Shown piece after piece: positions 1 through 7,541 of a DNA stretch of 14,323 nucleotides. Made by a program: the position numbers and the translations under genes. Every line of letters starts with the position of its first letter. Position 1 is the stretch's first letter. Where the stretch lies: NCBI GenBank assembly GCA_003551865.1, contig PUNU01000167.1:1-14323 (forward strand). The letters are read 5' to 3'. The stretch comes from Syntrophomonadaceae bacterium (GTDB taxonomy: Bacteria; Bacillota_D; Dethiobacteria; DTU022). The notes below the pieces were generated by a model that was given only the letters and a program-made list of their open reading frames with translations, searched no databases and was not told the origin of the DNA.

Positions 1-502
1 CCCCGTAATAGAGGGCAAAGCGGCTCCCGGTTATTTTGCCGGCACGGGGAAAGTCCAGTATGTCCAGGTTGGCGCCAACGTCCCAGTGCGCAAGGGGGGT
101 GAAGTCAAAGGCCGGCTTATCACCCCAAGAGCGCACTTCGACATTATCCGACTCATCTTTGCCTGGCGGCACCACCGGATCGGGGATGTTGGGCAATCTT
201 AATAAAAGCTGTTCCAGGTCTGCGTCTAGCTGGCGCAGTTTTTCGTCGAGTTCCTTGATTTTCGCCGATACTTCACGCATCTCTTCTTTTTTCTGCCGGG
301 CTTCTTCACTGTCGGCTCCGGCCCGGCCAATTTCCTTTGATACCCGATTGCGGACCTGTTTGAGCTCTTCGGTTTCCTTGAGCAGATTACGCCGGTTTTT
401 GTCCAGGGAAAGCAGGCCGTCAAGATCGGCTTCTTCACCCTTAAACTCCATAGCGTGACGCACAACCTCGGGATTTTCTCGCACAAATTTTAGATCCAGC
501 AT
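1..502 (-). CDS. serS: Seryl-tRNA synthetase, N-terminal part (runs off the left edge)
   Basis: Class II aminoacyl-tRNA synthetase that charges tRNA-Ser in the cytoplasm. About 167 codons of a usual ~425 are in the window; the catalytic core motifs lie outside it. The protein starts MLDLKFVRENPEVVRHAM, which is the standard SerRS opening. Residues ~28-105 form the charged helical tRNA-binding coiled-coil arm (LLSLDKNRRNLLKETEELK, then a Lys/Glu-rich return helix). The family's linker follows (LPNIPDPVVPPGKDESDN) and then the start of the catalytic domain (HWDVGANLDILDFPRAGKI). The start ATG (502-500) has a GGAGGT site 6-7 bases upstream. argS lies 170 bp upstream in the same direction. No T-box consensus is visible in that gap. 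Family assignment is very safe. Confidence 0.96.
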   Translation of the reverse strand, partial: MLDLKFVRENPEVVRHAMEFKGEEADLDGLLSLDKNRRNLLKETEELKQVRNRVSKEIGRAGADSEEARQKKEEMREVSAKIKELDEKLRQLDADLEQLLLRLPNIPDPVVPPGKDESDNVEVRSWGDKPAFDFTPLAHWDVGANLDILDFPRAGKITGSRFALYYG

Positions 503-672
503 CTTATGACCTCCAGCACTACCGCATTTATTTAGGGATACCCGTCCAATAATCCGTGGCCGTAGAAGTCTTATCTTCCTGTTGATTATTTGGCCCGCCC
601 CGCTGCCGCCGGGTGGAAAAAGAAGGCAGCAGTTGACTAAAGCCTTTTACCGCGGCCCCGCGGCTCTATTTT
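503..672 (-). other. argS-serS intergenic region, no T-box seen
   Basis: The 170 bp between the argS stop and the serS start hold the serS ribosome binding site (509-514) and a GC-rich hairpin at about 648-661 (CCGCG-GCCC-CGCGG, 5-bp stem). That hairpin is followed by a T-run only on the plus strand (CTCTATTTTTT), so it is not a clear terminator for argS. A weaker 6-bp GCTGCC/GGCAGC pairing occurs near 610-640. I found no T-box (TGGNACCGCG-like) motif and no convincing promoter, so read-through from argS is possible. Confidence 0.4.
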
Positions 673-2382
673 TTACATTTCTTCCGGGGCGTTAATACCC
701 AGCAGGCCAAGCCCGTTGGCCAGGACCTGCCGGGTGGCATCAATCAGCAGCAGGCGCCCGAGCTTTAGGTTGCCCTCACTGTTTAACACCGGGCAGTTGT
801 GGTAAAAACGATTAAACTCGCGGGCCACTTCGATCAGGTAACGGGCCAGGATTGACGGCTTGTAGTTCTCAGCCGAAGCAAGTATTTTGTCGGGCAGTAA
901 AGCCAGGTACTTTACCAGGGAGATCTCTTCTTCTTCTCCCAGTGCGGAAACCGCCTCTTCGTTCCATTTCAATAAATGCGGCCCGGATTTGCGTAAAATA
1001 CTGCAGATGCGGGCATGGGCGTATTGGATGTAGGCGGCAGTTTCACCGGAAAAGTCGAGCACTTTCTCCCAGTCAAACTCAATATTTTTTACCCGGTCGT
1101 TGCTTAAATCGCCGAAGCGCACCGCTCCCAGTCCGACAGCCCGGGCGGCGTTTTCCTTGTCTTCCAGGTCCGGGTTTTTCTCTTCGATGATTTCCCTGGC
1201 CATTTCGATTGACCGCTGTAAAACTTCTTCCAAAAGAATGATCTTGCCCGCCCTGGTGGACATACGCCCTTCTTTGAATCGAATCAACCCGAAGGGAACA
1301 TGGACACAGTTTTTTGCCCAGTCAAAGCCCAGCAGTTCAAGCACTTTAAAGAGCTGTTGAAAATGCAGGGTTTGTTCCGCACCTACAACATAAAGTGACA
1401 GGGCAAATTGAAATTTTTCGTAACGGTAAATAGCGGCGGCAAGATCTCGGGTTATATACAGGGTGGCCCCGTCTTTTTTACGCAGCATCACCGGGGGCAA
1501 ATTGTATTCCTCCAGGTCGACGATCAAAGCGCCCTCGCTCTCCGTGGCAATCCCCTTATCCTCTACCAGCTTGATTACATCTTCAAGCATTTCATTGTAA
1601 TGGCTTTCGCCGTGGTAGTATTCGAATTCAATGCCGAGCAGTTCATATATCTGGGCGTAATTTTCAAGACTCAGTTTGCGGAAATGGTTCCAGTAAGAAA
1701 CGGCTTCCTCTTCGCCCTCTTCCAGCTTCCTGAACCAGAAGCGAGCATCGTCATCCAGGGAGGGGTCCTTTTCAACCTCCCGGTGAAATAGAACATAAAG
1801 CTCATAAAGGTAATTGACCGGATCGGCCTTGAGGAGGCTTTCGTCCCCCCAGCGCTTGTAGGCAACTATCAGTTTGCCGAACTGGGTGCCCCAGTCTCCC
1901 AGGTGGTTGATCCCGATGCTGTTATACCCCAGGGCCTCATAAATCAAATAAAGGGAATGCCCGATAACCGTAGAACGAATGTGCCCCACCCCGAAAGGCT
2001 TGGCAATATTGGGGGAAGAATAATCAATGGTTACGTTGTGGCCTTTACCCAGATCGGCATGGCCATATTTTGCGCCCTTTTCGCCGATCTCCTGCAGAAC
2101 TTCACGGCTGTAAGTCCGGGGGTTGATGAAAAAATTGAGATAGGGGCCCCGGGGAACCGCCTTTTCCCAAAAGTACCCTTTCTGGCGGGACAGTTGTTCG
2201 GCCAGCTGTTCGGCGATAGCCGCCGGAGATTGTCTCATCTCTTTGGCCAGGGTGTAGCAGGGAAAAGCGAGGTCTCCATAGTCGGGCTCGGGGGGAACTT
2301 CCAAAAGGTTAATCGCTTCGGCCGTTTCAAGTGGAACAAGCGGTTCCAGGGCCAGGCCAATTTCTTCTTTAAGCTTATGCAT
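673..2382 (-). CDS. argS: Arginyl-tRNA synthetase
   Basis: Class I aminoacyl-tRNA synthetase charging tRNA-Arg; 569 residues, the usual bacterial length. Visible in order: N-terminal Add-1 tRNA-binding domain (residues ~1-110, EPDYGDLAFPCYTLAKEM); the HIGH region SSPNIAKPFGVGHIRSTVIG (122-141); the family block GINHLGDWGTQFGKLI (157-172); the KMSKS equivalent GRMSTRAG (372-379); and the C-terminal anticodon-binding helical domain (~440-569) ending GLGLLGINAPEEM, typical of ArgRS. The first His of HIGH is Gly (GVGH, residues 131-134; codon GGG), an oddity treated separately. The start ATG at 2382 has AAGGAG about 12 bases upstream, slightly long but the best choice. It lies 111 bp downstream of the propeller/GerMN gene on the same strand, with no clear terminator between. 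Confidence 0.98.
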   Translation of the reverse strand: MHKLKEEIGLALEPLVPLETAEAINLLEVPPEPDYGDLAFPCYTLAKEMRQSPAAIAEQLAEQLSRQKGYFWEKAVPRGPYLNFFINPRTYSREVLQEIGEKGAKYGHADLGKGHNVTIDYSSPNIAKPFGVGHIRSTVIGHSLYLIYEALGYNSIGINHLGDWGTQFGKLIVAYKRWGDESLLKADPVNYLYELYVLFHREVEKDPSLDDDARFWFRKLEEGEEEAVSYWNHFRKLSLENYAQIYELLGIEFEYYHGESHYNEMLEDVIKLVEDKGIATESEGALIVDLEEYNLPPVMLRKKDGATLYITRDLAAAIYRYEKFQFALSLYVVGAEQTLHFQQLFKVLELLGFDWAKNCVHVPFGLIRFKEGRMSTRAGKIILLEEVLQRSIEMAREIIEEKNPDLEDKENAARAVGLGAVRFGDLSNDRVKNIEFDWEKVLDFSGETAAYIQYAHARICSILRKSGPHLLKWNEEAVSALGEEEEISLVKYLALLPDKILASAENYKPSILARYLIEVAREFNRFYHNCPVLNSEGNLKLGRLLLIDATRQVLANGLGLLGINAPEEM

Positions 2383-2444
2383 TACCGCCTACGTCTCCTT
2401 GACACTTTTTCACTTATTTTAGCTTAAAGAAGAGTGGTTGACAA

Positions 2445-2469
2445 ATGCCGTCTTCCGGCATGACCGGAA
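2445..2469 (-). repeat. Two overlapping, mutually exclusive small hairpins upstream of argS
   Basis: Plus-strand positions 2445-2450/2456-2461 (ATGCCG with CGGCAT, 5-base loop) and 2453-2458/2464-2469 (TTCCGG with CCGGAA, 5-base loop) share bases, so only one can form at a time. They lie between the propeller/GerMN gene and argS, in the argS 5' leader if the two are co-transcribed. Neither is followed by a T-tract on the minus strand, so neither is a standard terminator. This could be a short regulatory leader or chance; stems are only 6 bp. Confidence 0.3.
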
Positions 2470-2493
2470 AAAAGGATAAGAGGCCGTTTTCAG

Positions 2494-4536
2494 CTACTGC
2501 TCCGGGTTAATGAAAAATGGCCGGCGGTAGAATCGGCTAAAGGAGGGATACCCGGCAGGCGGGGTCCACCTTTCTCCTTCAATCAGTATTTCCACCCGCT
2601 GGGTGGCACTGTTCTCAAAAACGGTCAGAAACAGGGCGTCGAGCAGTAATGCAGCCTGAAGTGTTTCATGCTCTTCGGCCTGTTCGGGGAAAACTGCCCT
2701 GGCCGTGCCGTCCAGATCAACCTGTACAAGTTCGGGCGTTTCTTTAAGATCAACCAGGCTCAGGGTCGACGGCACAAATGGCAGGTTGCGGCACCGGCGT
2801 ATTACATGCTCGAGGATCTCTTTTAATTCCTGATGCTGATCATTTTCCGCGAGATCGTCAATCGAAAGGTAGTAGCGGTTTCCGCTCATAACCGGGACAT
2901 ATGCCGGGTTTTCCCGGCGGTGAGGTTCAACCGGCTGTTCCAGGGCCGGGCCTTCACCCAATGCTTCAATTGGCTCCCCTTCGGAGAGGAGATGTATTTC
3001 TTTGACTTCGCTAAATGAGCTGACTGTATAAAGCAGGGACTTAAACGCTTTTTCGCTTTGAGTTGGACCGCTCATCTCGACCAGCTCGGGAGAAAGATCG
3101 AGTTCCAGGCATCCCTCTTCCAATGAAAAATCAATATCGATAAATATTTCTTTGTCGGGGATGGTGCGGTAAAGGGCACTGCCCCGGGCCGGCCCGCGGA
3201 CAAGCTCTTCCAGGGCGGCTCGCAGGGGGTTGTCCGTGGAGCTAATCGACCTGGATACCGGAACCAGGTTGTTGTTTTCGTCAACAAAATAAAGAGGGAT
3301 CCATATTTCGTCGGCCCTTGTGGTGGTAGTGACGGGACTGTAGAGAGGCGTTTTTTGAATATCGTTGTCGTTTTCAGCAAGCAGGGGCTTGAGGTTTACC
3401 AGGTCGATATAGCCGTCCCGTCCGCCAAGCAGGACCAGGTGCGGGTGGCCGGATACCGTCAACCGCTCCACCTGCATGGCCACTTCCCAGCTGTTAACCT
3501 CGGTGCCTTCCCGGTCAATCAGGCTCATGCGGGTGTAGTCTTCCCGATAGTGCCGCCAGGAGCTGGTAACAATGTTTTGGCCGTCGGGAGTAAAGGCAAA
3601 TAGTGATCCGTCCGCAATGCGCTTGCTCCAGAGCAAATCTTCGGTCAGGTCAAAATAGTAAAGGTTTTCTTCGGAACCTTCCCTGCTGCCGTAAACCAGC
3701 AGGCGATTGTAATTCTGCGGGTTAAACTTGACGTTTTTGACCTCGAACGGCAGGCTCGTTTCCCACAGGGATTCCCCCTGCAGATTGTAAACTACCAGCC
3801 GGTCGCCGCCCAGGGCGGCCATACGGCTGCCGTGCTTGGAAACCGCGGCCAGCGATTGGCCTTCATGGGTCCACAGCTTCTCGCCGTCGATATCAACCGC
3901 CGCTATCGAGGGTTGTTCCTCTTCCCGGTAAGTATAGAAAATGTTGGCCTGCTCCAGGTACTCGCTGGAGAGGTGAATCTTCTCTATCGGCGGACTCTCG
4001 ATGCTCCATTTTTTTTCACCATCCTGGTTAAACAGCTCGAGGTAGTGCGTATCTTCTTCAGATTCCGCCCGGGAAACAGCAACCCATGAAGCGTTGGGTG
4101 ATACCGCAATATCCCTGACCGAAAACCCTTGATCATCCCACCAGAACTGCTGGTCAGTAGACATGTAAAGCAGCCTGCCGCCCTCTGTTCCAATGACAAC
4201 GTAATTGCCGCAGGAAGAAATTTTGGCCTGCCTGGGAGCAGTGGAAAATGTTTTATCCCACCTTAGTTTACGATCACTGTCCAGAAGGTTGACCTTGTTA
4301 TTTTCGGCGCTCATAAGAATACCGGTCAGGCTATGGTCTACATCCAGGTCATAGATCGTGCTGCCGGTAAACCAGAGATCGTAAAGAGAGCCGCCTTCAT
4401 CCTGAACCTGGGGTTCAACTATTACTTCGGTCGATTCAGATCTCGGCCACAGGTGCATGGAAAACAGGACCAGGCCGGCCAGGACAAACAACAGGGCCAG
4501 GCCCACCAAGTAGAAGTAAGGTTGAAACCGCTTCAT
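2494..4536 (-). CDS. Membrane-anchored PQQ-like beta-propeller protein with two GerMN domains (LpqB-like)
   Basis: 680 residues. A single hydrophobic segment at residues ~8-28 with no lipobox Cys suggests a signal anchor with the rest outside the membrane. Residues ~50-385 contain repeated strands ending in D-x-x-G-x-x-x-W-like motifs (LLDSDRKLRWDK, LFNQDGEKKW, AVDIDGEKLW, VYNLQGESLW, YFDLTEDLLW; Trp near 93, 177, 222, 258, 303, 350), the signature of a PQQ/WD-type propeller of about six or seven blades. Residues ~412-527 match GerMN: LYFVDENNNLVPVSRSI, NPLRAALEELVRGPARGS, TIP, a VDLS-like LELDLSPELVE, and VKEIHLLSEGEPIE. Residues ~555-655 look like a second, more degenerate GerMN (LQAALLLDALFLTVFENS, RVEILIEGER). 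It sits 97 bp downstream of the histidine kinase on the same strand; actinobacterial LpqB, encoded after mtrAB, combines the same domains in the opposite order. Likely an extracytoplasmic partner of the kinase (inference). The ribosome site is weak (GGGGGTG). Confidence 0.8.
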   Translation of the reverse strand: MKRFQPYFYLVGLALLFVLAGLVLFSMHLWPRSESTEVIVEPQVQDEGGSLYDLWFTGSTIYDLDVDHSLTGILMSAENNKVNLLDSDRKLRWDKTFSTAPRQAKISSCGNYVVIGTEGGRLLYMSTDQQFWWDDQGFSVRDIAVSPNASWVAVSRAESEEDTHYLELFNQDGEKKWSIESPPIEKIHLSSEYLEQANIFYTYREEEQPSIAAVDIDGEKLWTHEGQSLAAVSKHGSRMAALGGDRLVVYNLQGESLWETSLPFEVKNVKFNPQNYNRLLVYGSREGSEENLYYFDLTEDLLWSKRIADGSLFAFTPDGQNIVTSSWRHYREDYTRMSLIDREGTEVNSWEVAMQVERLTVSGHPHLVLLGGRDGYIDLVNLKPLLAENDNDIQKTPLYSPVTTTTRADEIWIPLYFVDENNNLVPVSRSISSTDNPLRAALEELVRGPARGSALYRTIPDKEIFIDIDFSLEEGCLELDLSPELVEMSGPTQSEKAFKSLLYTVSSFSEVKEIHLLSEGEPIEALGEGPALEQPVEPHRRENPAYVPVMSGNRYYLSIDDLAENDQHQELKEILEHVIRRCRNLPFVPSTLSLVDLKETPELVQVDLDGTARAVFPEQAEEHETLQAALLLDALFLTVFENSATQRVEILIEGERWTPPAGYPSFSRFYRRPFFINPEQ

Positions 4537-4633
4537 TAAGAAACACCCCCGGATAAAATACCCGATTAATCACCATTCTACTATAAAGACAAGTCAATTC
4601 GTTAATTATCTGTTTCCGCCTGATTAAGAATTG

Positions 4634-6049
4634 TTAAATTTGTTCTTCAGAATAGGGCAGGGCAAAATAGAAACTGCTGCCCGCCCCTTCTTTGCTTTCC
4701 ACCCAGACCCTGCCTCCGTGCTGGGCGACAATTTCACTGACGATGGCCAGGCCGAGGCCGGTTCCACCGCCCTCCCGGGTGCGGGCCCGGTCAACCCGGA
4801 AAAAACGCTCAAAAATATAGCTTAAATCCTCTTCAGGAATACCGCAACCTGTATCGGCAACCCTGGTAACGGCCTCATTTTCTTCCCTATAAAGAGAAAC
4901 GCTAACTGCTCCTCCGGGAGGAGTATAGTTCAAGGCGTTGTCCAGCAGGTTGCCCACAACCTGGCGAAGCTGCATCGGCACTGCCATTACTTTGTATTCC
5001 CGTTCCGGCAGTTCACAGTGCAGCTCCAGGCCGGCCCGGGCAAAGCGATACTGGTTCTCCTCAACCATGCTGCGGATCAGGCGGTTTAGCACCACCTCTT
5101 CCCGCTCGACATCTTCTTTTTCCAGCCTGGACAGTTCCAGCAGGTCGTTGACCATGGCAATCAACCGATCGAGCTCGCTGTCCAGGTCTTCGACAAACTC
5201 TTTTTGCTGTTCCGGCTCCATTTCATGTTCTTTTAAAGATTTTGTCAAAAGACTCATTGTCGTGAGCGGCGTCCGCACCTCATGGGCAACATCGGCGGCA
5301 AATTTTTTCAGGTTGCTGGTATAGTAATTCAAGCGCTTGGTCATTAAGTTGAACTGATCCGCCAGCCGGCCAATCTCATCACTCGATGAAACTTCGATAT
5401 GCTGATCAAGTTTGCCCTCGGCCATTTTTCTTGCCGCCGCAGTAAGCTCTTCAACCGGCCCGGTAATACGGCGGGCCAAAAGAACCGAGCCGCCGCCGAC
5501 CACGGCTACGGCCAGGAGGGTGGCCAGCAAGAGAAAGGAGCGAATATCACCCAGGGTATTGTAGACATCTTCCATCGAAGCCGACAAAAAAATGGCTCCG
5601 ATTACCGAGTCGTCTTCTTCGACCGGTATGGCCACCTGGAGGACATTTTGTTCCAATCGTTCGCTGTAGCCTACACTGCTGCTGACTTCTCCCTCCAGGG
5701 CGTCATAAACATTTTCCTGTTCCAGGGCTTGATTGAGCAGGCCTCCAACGCGCATCGAATCGCCGACCACGACACCCTGCTGATCGGTAAATATAACCCG
5801 GGCACCGGCCTGACGGCTCATGTTTTCTGCCAGGGTGCTCAGGCGTACTGAGTTGACCTGCCCGCGTAGATGGCCGACCAGAAAATCGGAGGCCAAAAAT
5901 CCGGTGCGTTTTAAGCTCTCGCGCAAATTATTGATGTGGTAGTGCTCCAGCGTGGTATAGAGAAAAAAACTGATAATTATCATTACCGCAAGAATAATGG
6001 CCAGAAATGTCGCTGCCAGGCGAAAGCGAAGGCTGTAAATGCCCGACAT
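4634..6049 (-). CDS. Membrane sensor histidine kinase, PhoR/WalK/MtrB type
   Basis: 471 residues. TM1 ~11-31; extracytoplasmic sensor ~32-170 (Cache/PhoR-like, with ARVIFTDQQGVVVGDS at 83-98 and VLQVAIPVEEDDSVIGAIFL at 136-155); TM2 ~171-191; HAMP ~192-245; HisKA with phospho-acceptor His256 in FAADVAHEVRTPL; ATPase domain with N box (NLLDNALNYTPPGG, Asn371), G1 (DTGCGIP, 399-405), F box (FERFFRVDRART) and G2 (GGGTGLGLAI, 427-436). All catalytic motifs are intact, so kinase activity is expected. The start ATG overlaps the regulator stop by one base (TAATG), with GAGG at a good distance, implying translational coupling. It presumably phosphorylates the regulator encoded just upstream. Membrane topology is inferred from hydrophobicity. 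The signal is unknown, but the ddl and LpqB-like neighbours point to the cell envelope. Confidence 0.95.
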   Translation of the reverse strand: MSGIYSLRFRLAATFLAIILAVMIIISFFLYTTLEHYHINNLRESLKRTGFLASDFLVGHLRGQVNSVRLSTLAENMSRQAGARVIFTDQQGVVVGDSMRVGGLLNQALEQENVYDALEGEVSSSVGYSERLEQNVLQVAIPVEEDDSVIGAIFLSASMEDVYNTLGDIRSFLLLATLLAVAVVGGGSVLLARRITGPVEELTAAARKMAEGKLDQHIEVSSSDEIGRLADQFNLMTKRLNYYTSNLKKFAADVAHEVRTPLTTMSLLTKSLKEHEMEPEQQKEFVEDLDSELDRLIAMVNDLLELSRLEKEDVEREEVVLNRLIRSMVEENQYRFARAGLELHCELPEREYKVMAVPMQLRQVVGNLLDNALNYTPPGGAVSVSLYREENEAVTRVADTGCGIPEEDLSYIFERFFRVDRARTREGGGTGLGLAIVSEIVAQHGGRVWVESKEGAGSSFYFALPYSEEQI

Positions 6050-6741
6050 TAAGCGACCTCCCTAATTTTGTAGCCGGTACCCCAAACGGTTACGATAATT
6101 TCAGGGTTGGCAGGATCTTTTTCAATTTTTTCCCTGAGATGCCTGATATGGACATCAACCGTGCGCACATCACCATAGTAATCATAACCCCACACCTGTT
6201 CCAGAAGCTGCTCCCGGGAATAAACGTTTCCGGCATTGGCGGCAAGGAAGCTTAGCAGGGAAAATTCCTTGGAAGTAAGGTTGATCTCCCTGCCTTCCAC
6301 CCGGACCCGATGCTGCAGCAGGTCGATTTCCAGCTTGCCAATCTGAATTTGTTTCTTTGATTCTTCCTCCCATGCCGTGCTGCGCCTCAGGATAGCCTTG
6401 ATCCGGGCTACCAGCTCCCGGGAATTAAAAGGCTTGGTCAGGTAGTCGTCGGCACCCAGCTCGAGACCGAGGACTTTGTCTATGTCTTCACTGCGGGCGG
6501 TAAGCATTATAATGGGCAGCTCCATTTTTTTGCGAATCTGCCGGCAAACTTCAAAACCGTCCACTTCAGGCAGCATCAAATCGAGAACCACTATGTCGGG
6601 CTTTAATTCAAAAACTTTTTCCAGTGCTTCCCGCCCGTCATAGGCCGGTTCCACCCTAAATCCTTCTCTTTCCAGGTTGAAGGTGAGAGCCTTGACCAGC
6701 GTTTTTTCATCATCCACCAATAAAACCAGTTCATTGCTCAT
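6049..6741 (-). CDS. OmpR/PhoB-family response regulator
   Basis: 230 residues. Receiver domain 1-120 with acidic pair Asp10-Asp11, phospho-acceptor Asp54 (DIVVLDLMLPEVDG), Thr81 and Lys103 (LTKPF). Winged-helix DNA-binding domain ~135-228 (LTSKEFSLLSFLAANAG, VWGYDYYGDVRTVDVHIRHL, VWGTGYKI). I place the start at the ATG at 6741-6739 rather than a TTG at 6750. GGAGG (6756-6752) lies 10 bases before the ATG but would nearly touch the TTG, and the ATG overlaps the upstream glycosylase stop by one base (TAATG). Its own stop overlaps the kinase start the same way. It is a transcription factor controlled by the adjacent kinase; the best analogues are PhoP/WalR/MtrA. Target genes cannot be read from this window. 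Confidence 0.95.
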   Translation of the reverse strand: MSNELVLLVDDEKTLVKALTFNLEREGFRVEPAYDGREALEKVFELKPDIVVLDLMLPEVDGFEVCRQIRKKMELPIIMLTARSEDIDKVLGLELGADDYLTKPFNSRELVARIKAILRRSTAWEEESKKQIQIGKLEIDLLQHRVRVEGREINLTSKEFSLLSFLAANAGNVYSREQLLEQVWGYDYYGDVRTVDVHIRHLREKIEKDPANPEIIVTVWGTGYKIREVA

Positions 6742-7526
6742 TAACCGCAACCTCCGTCATCATGATAGTATTTGACAATTTCTATAAAATCTTCCCATAC
6801 ATCTCTTTTCTTTCCCGGATCGCGCAGTAAAGCCGCCGGATGAAAAGTAGCCATAAACCGGCGCCCCCCGATTTCATGCCACCGGCCTCTACTCCGCGTG
6901 ATCGAGGCATTCTTATCGATCAGCGTGCGCATAGACAGCGCCCCCAGGCATACAACAATTTGTGGATTGATTAGTTCTATTTGCTTCTCTAGATGAGGCA
7001 GGCAGTGGTCGATCTCGGATTGAAAGGGTAAGCGGTTACCCGGGGGGCGGCATTTAATTACGTTGGCAATGTAGACCTCTTTGCGTTCAATTTTAACGGC
7101 TGACAGGATGCGGTCAAGCAGCCGGCCGGCCCGGCCGACAAAAGGGATTCCGATCCTGTCTTCATCGGCTCCCGGACCTTCGCCGATCAGCATCAGGCGG
7201 GCCCGGGGATTCCCGTCCCCGAAAACGACCTGCCGGCAGCCGTTCCTTAAAATACAGAGCTTGCAGGAAAGGCAGTTCTTTTTCAGCTCTTCAAGCTGCT
7301 GCTCCGGATCTTTTTCCTGCGCTTCCTGCCGGGGAACGGAACTGCCTTTACTCATATAGTCAAACAGCGACTGCTGTTGCTCTGTAATCGACCTCACCCC
7401 TCCTGGCGTAAGCGCCACCCAACCTGCCACTTTCCAGCTTCGCCATTTAAGCAATTCAACATAGTAAGCCGATTTTCCTTCAGCCGCTGCGTGCCAATTA
7501 CCGGGGCTGCTTACATTCAGAAGCAC
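6741..7526 (-). CDS. Family 4 uracil-DNA glycosylase (4Fe-4S), start uncertain
   Basis: Removes uracil from DNA in base-excision repair. Visible: Fe-S cysteines Cys85, Cys88, Cys159 and Cys175 (CxxC, then KCRPPGNR and HC 16 residues apart, the family spacing); motif GEGPGADEDRIGIPFVGRAG (115-134); NVIKCRPPGNR (155-165); and C-terminal FHPAALLR (228-235). The open frame is 261 residues from a GTG at 7526, against about 190-210 for the family; conserved sequence starts near residue 77. The GTG at 7526 lacks a ribosome site. A strong GGAGG (7403-7399) lies in frame within the extension, right after a TGGCG-CTTA-CGCCA hairpin (7404-7417), but the GTG at 7397 is only one base from it and the first ATG is at 7355. 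The true start may therefore be inside the first ~58 codons. It follows ddl by 15 bp and couples into the response regulator. Confidence 0.93.
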   Translation of the reverse strand: MLLNVSSPGNWHAAAEGKSAYYVELLKWRSWKVAGWVALTPGGVRSITEQQQSLFDYMSKGSSVPRQEAQEKDPEQQLEELKKNCLSCKLCILRNGCRQVVFGDGNPRARLMLIGEGPGADEDRIGIPFVGRAGRLLDRILSAVKIERKEVYIANVIKCRPPGNRLPFQSEIDHCLPHLEKQIELINPQIVVCLGALSMRTLIDKNASITRSRGRWHEIGGRRFMATFHPAALLRDPGKKRDVWEDFIEIVKYYHDDGGCG

Positions 7527-7541
7527 CGCCGGACCGGCTTG

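Noticed and set aside
226..486. Open frame on the minus strand rich in Lys/Arg
   Set aside because: It is out of frame with the clear SerRS N-terminus that covers the same bases, and its composition is typical of a shadow.
503..672. T-box riboswitch in front of serS, as is common in Firmicutes
   Set aside because: No AGGGTGGNACCGCG-like core and too little space for a full T-box. The argS and leuC leaders were also checked without success.
1903..2427. Plus-strand open frame opposite the argS start
   Set aside because: Antisense to conserved ArgRS motifs; no independent support.
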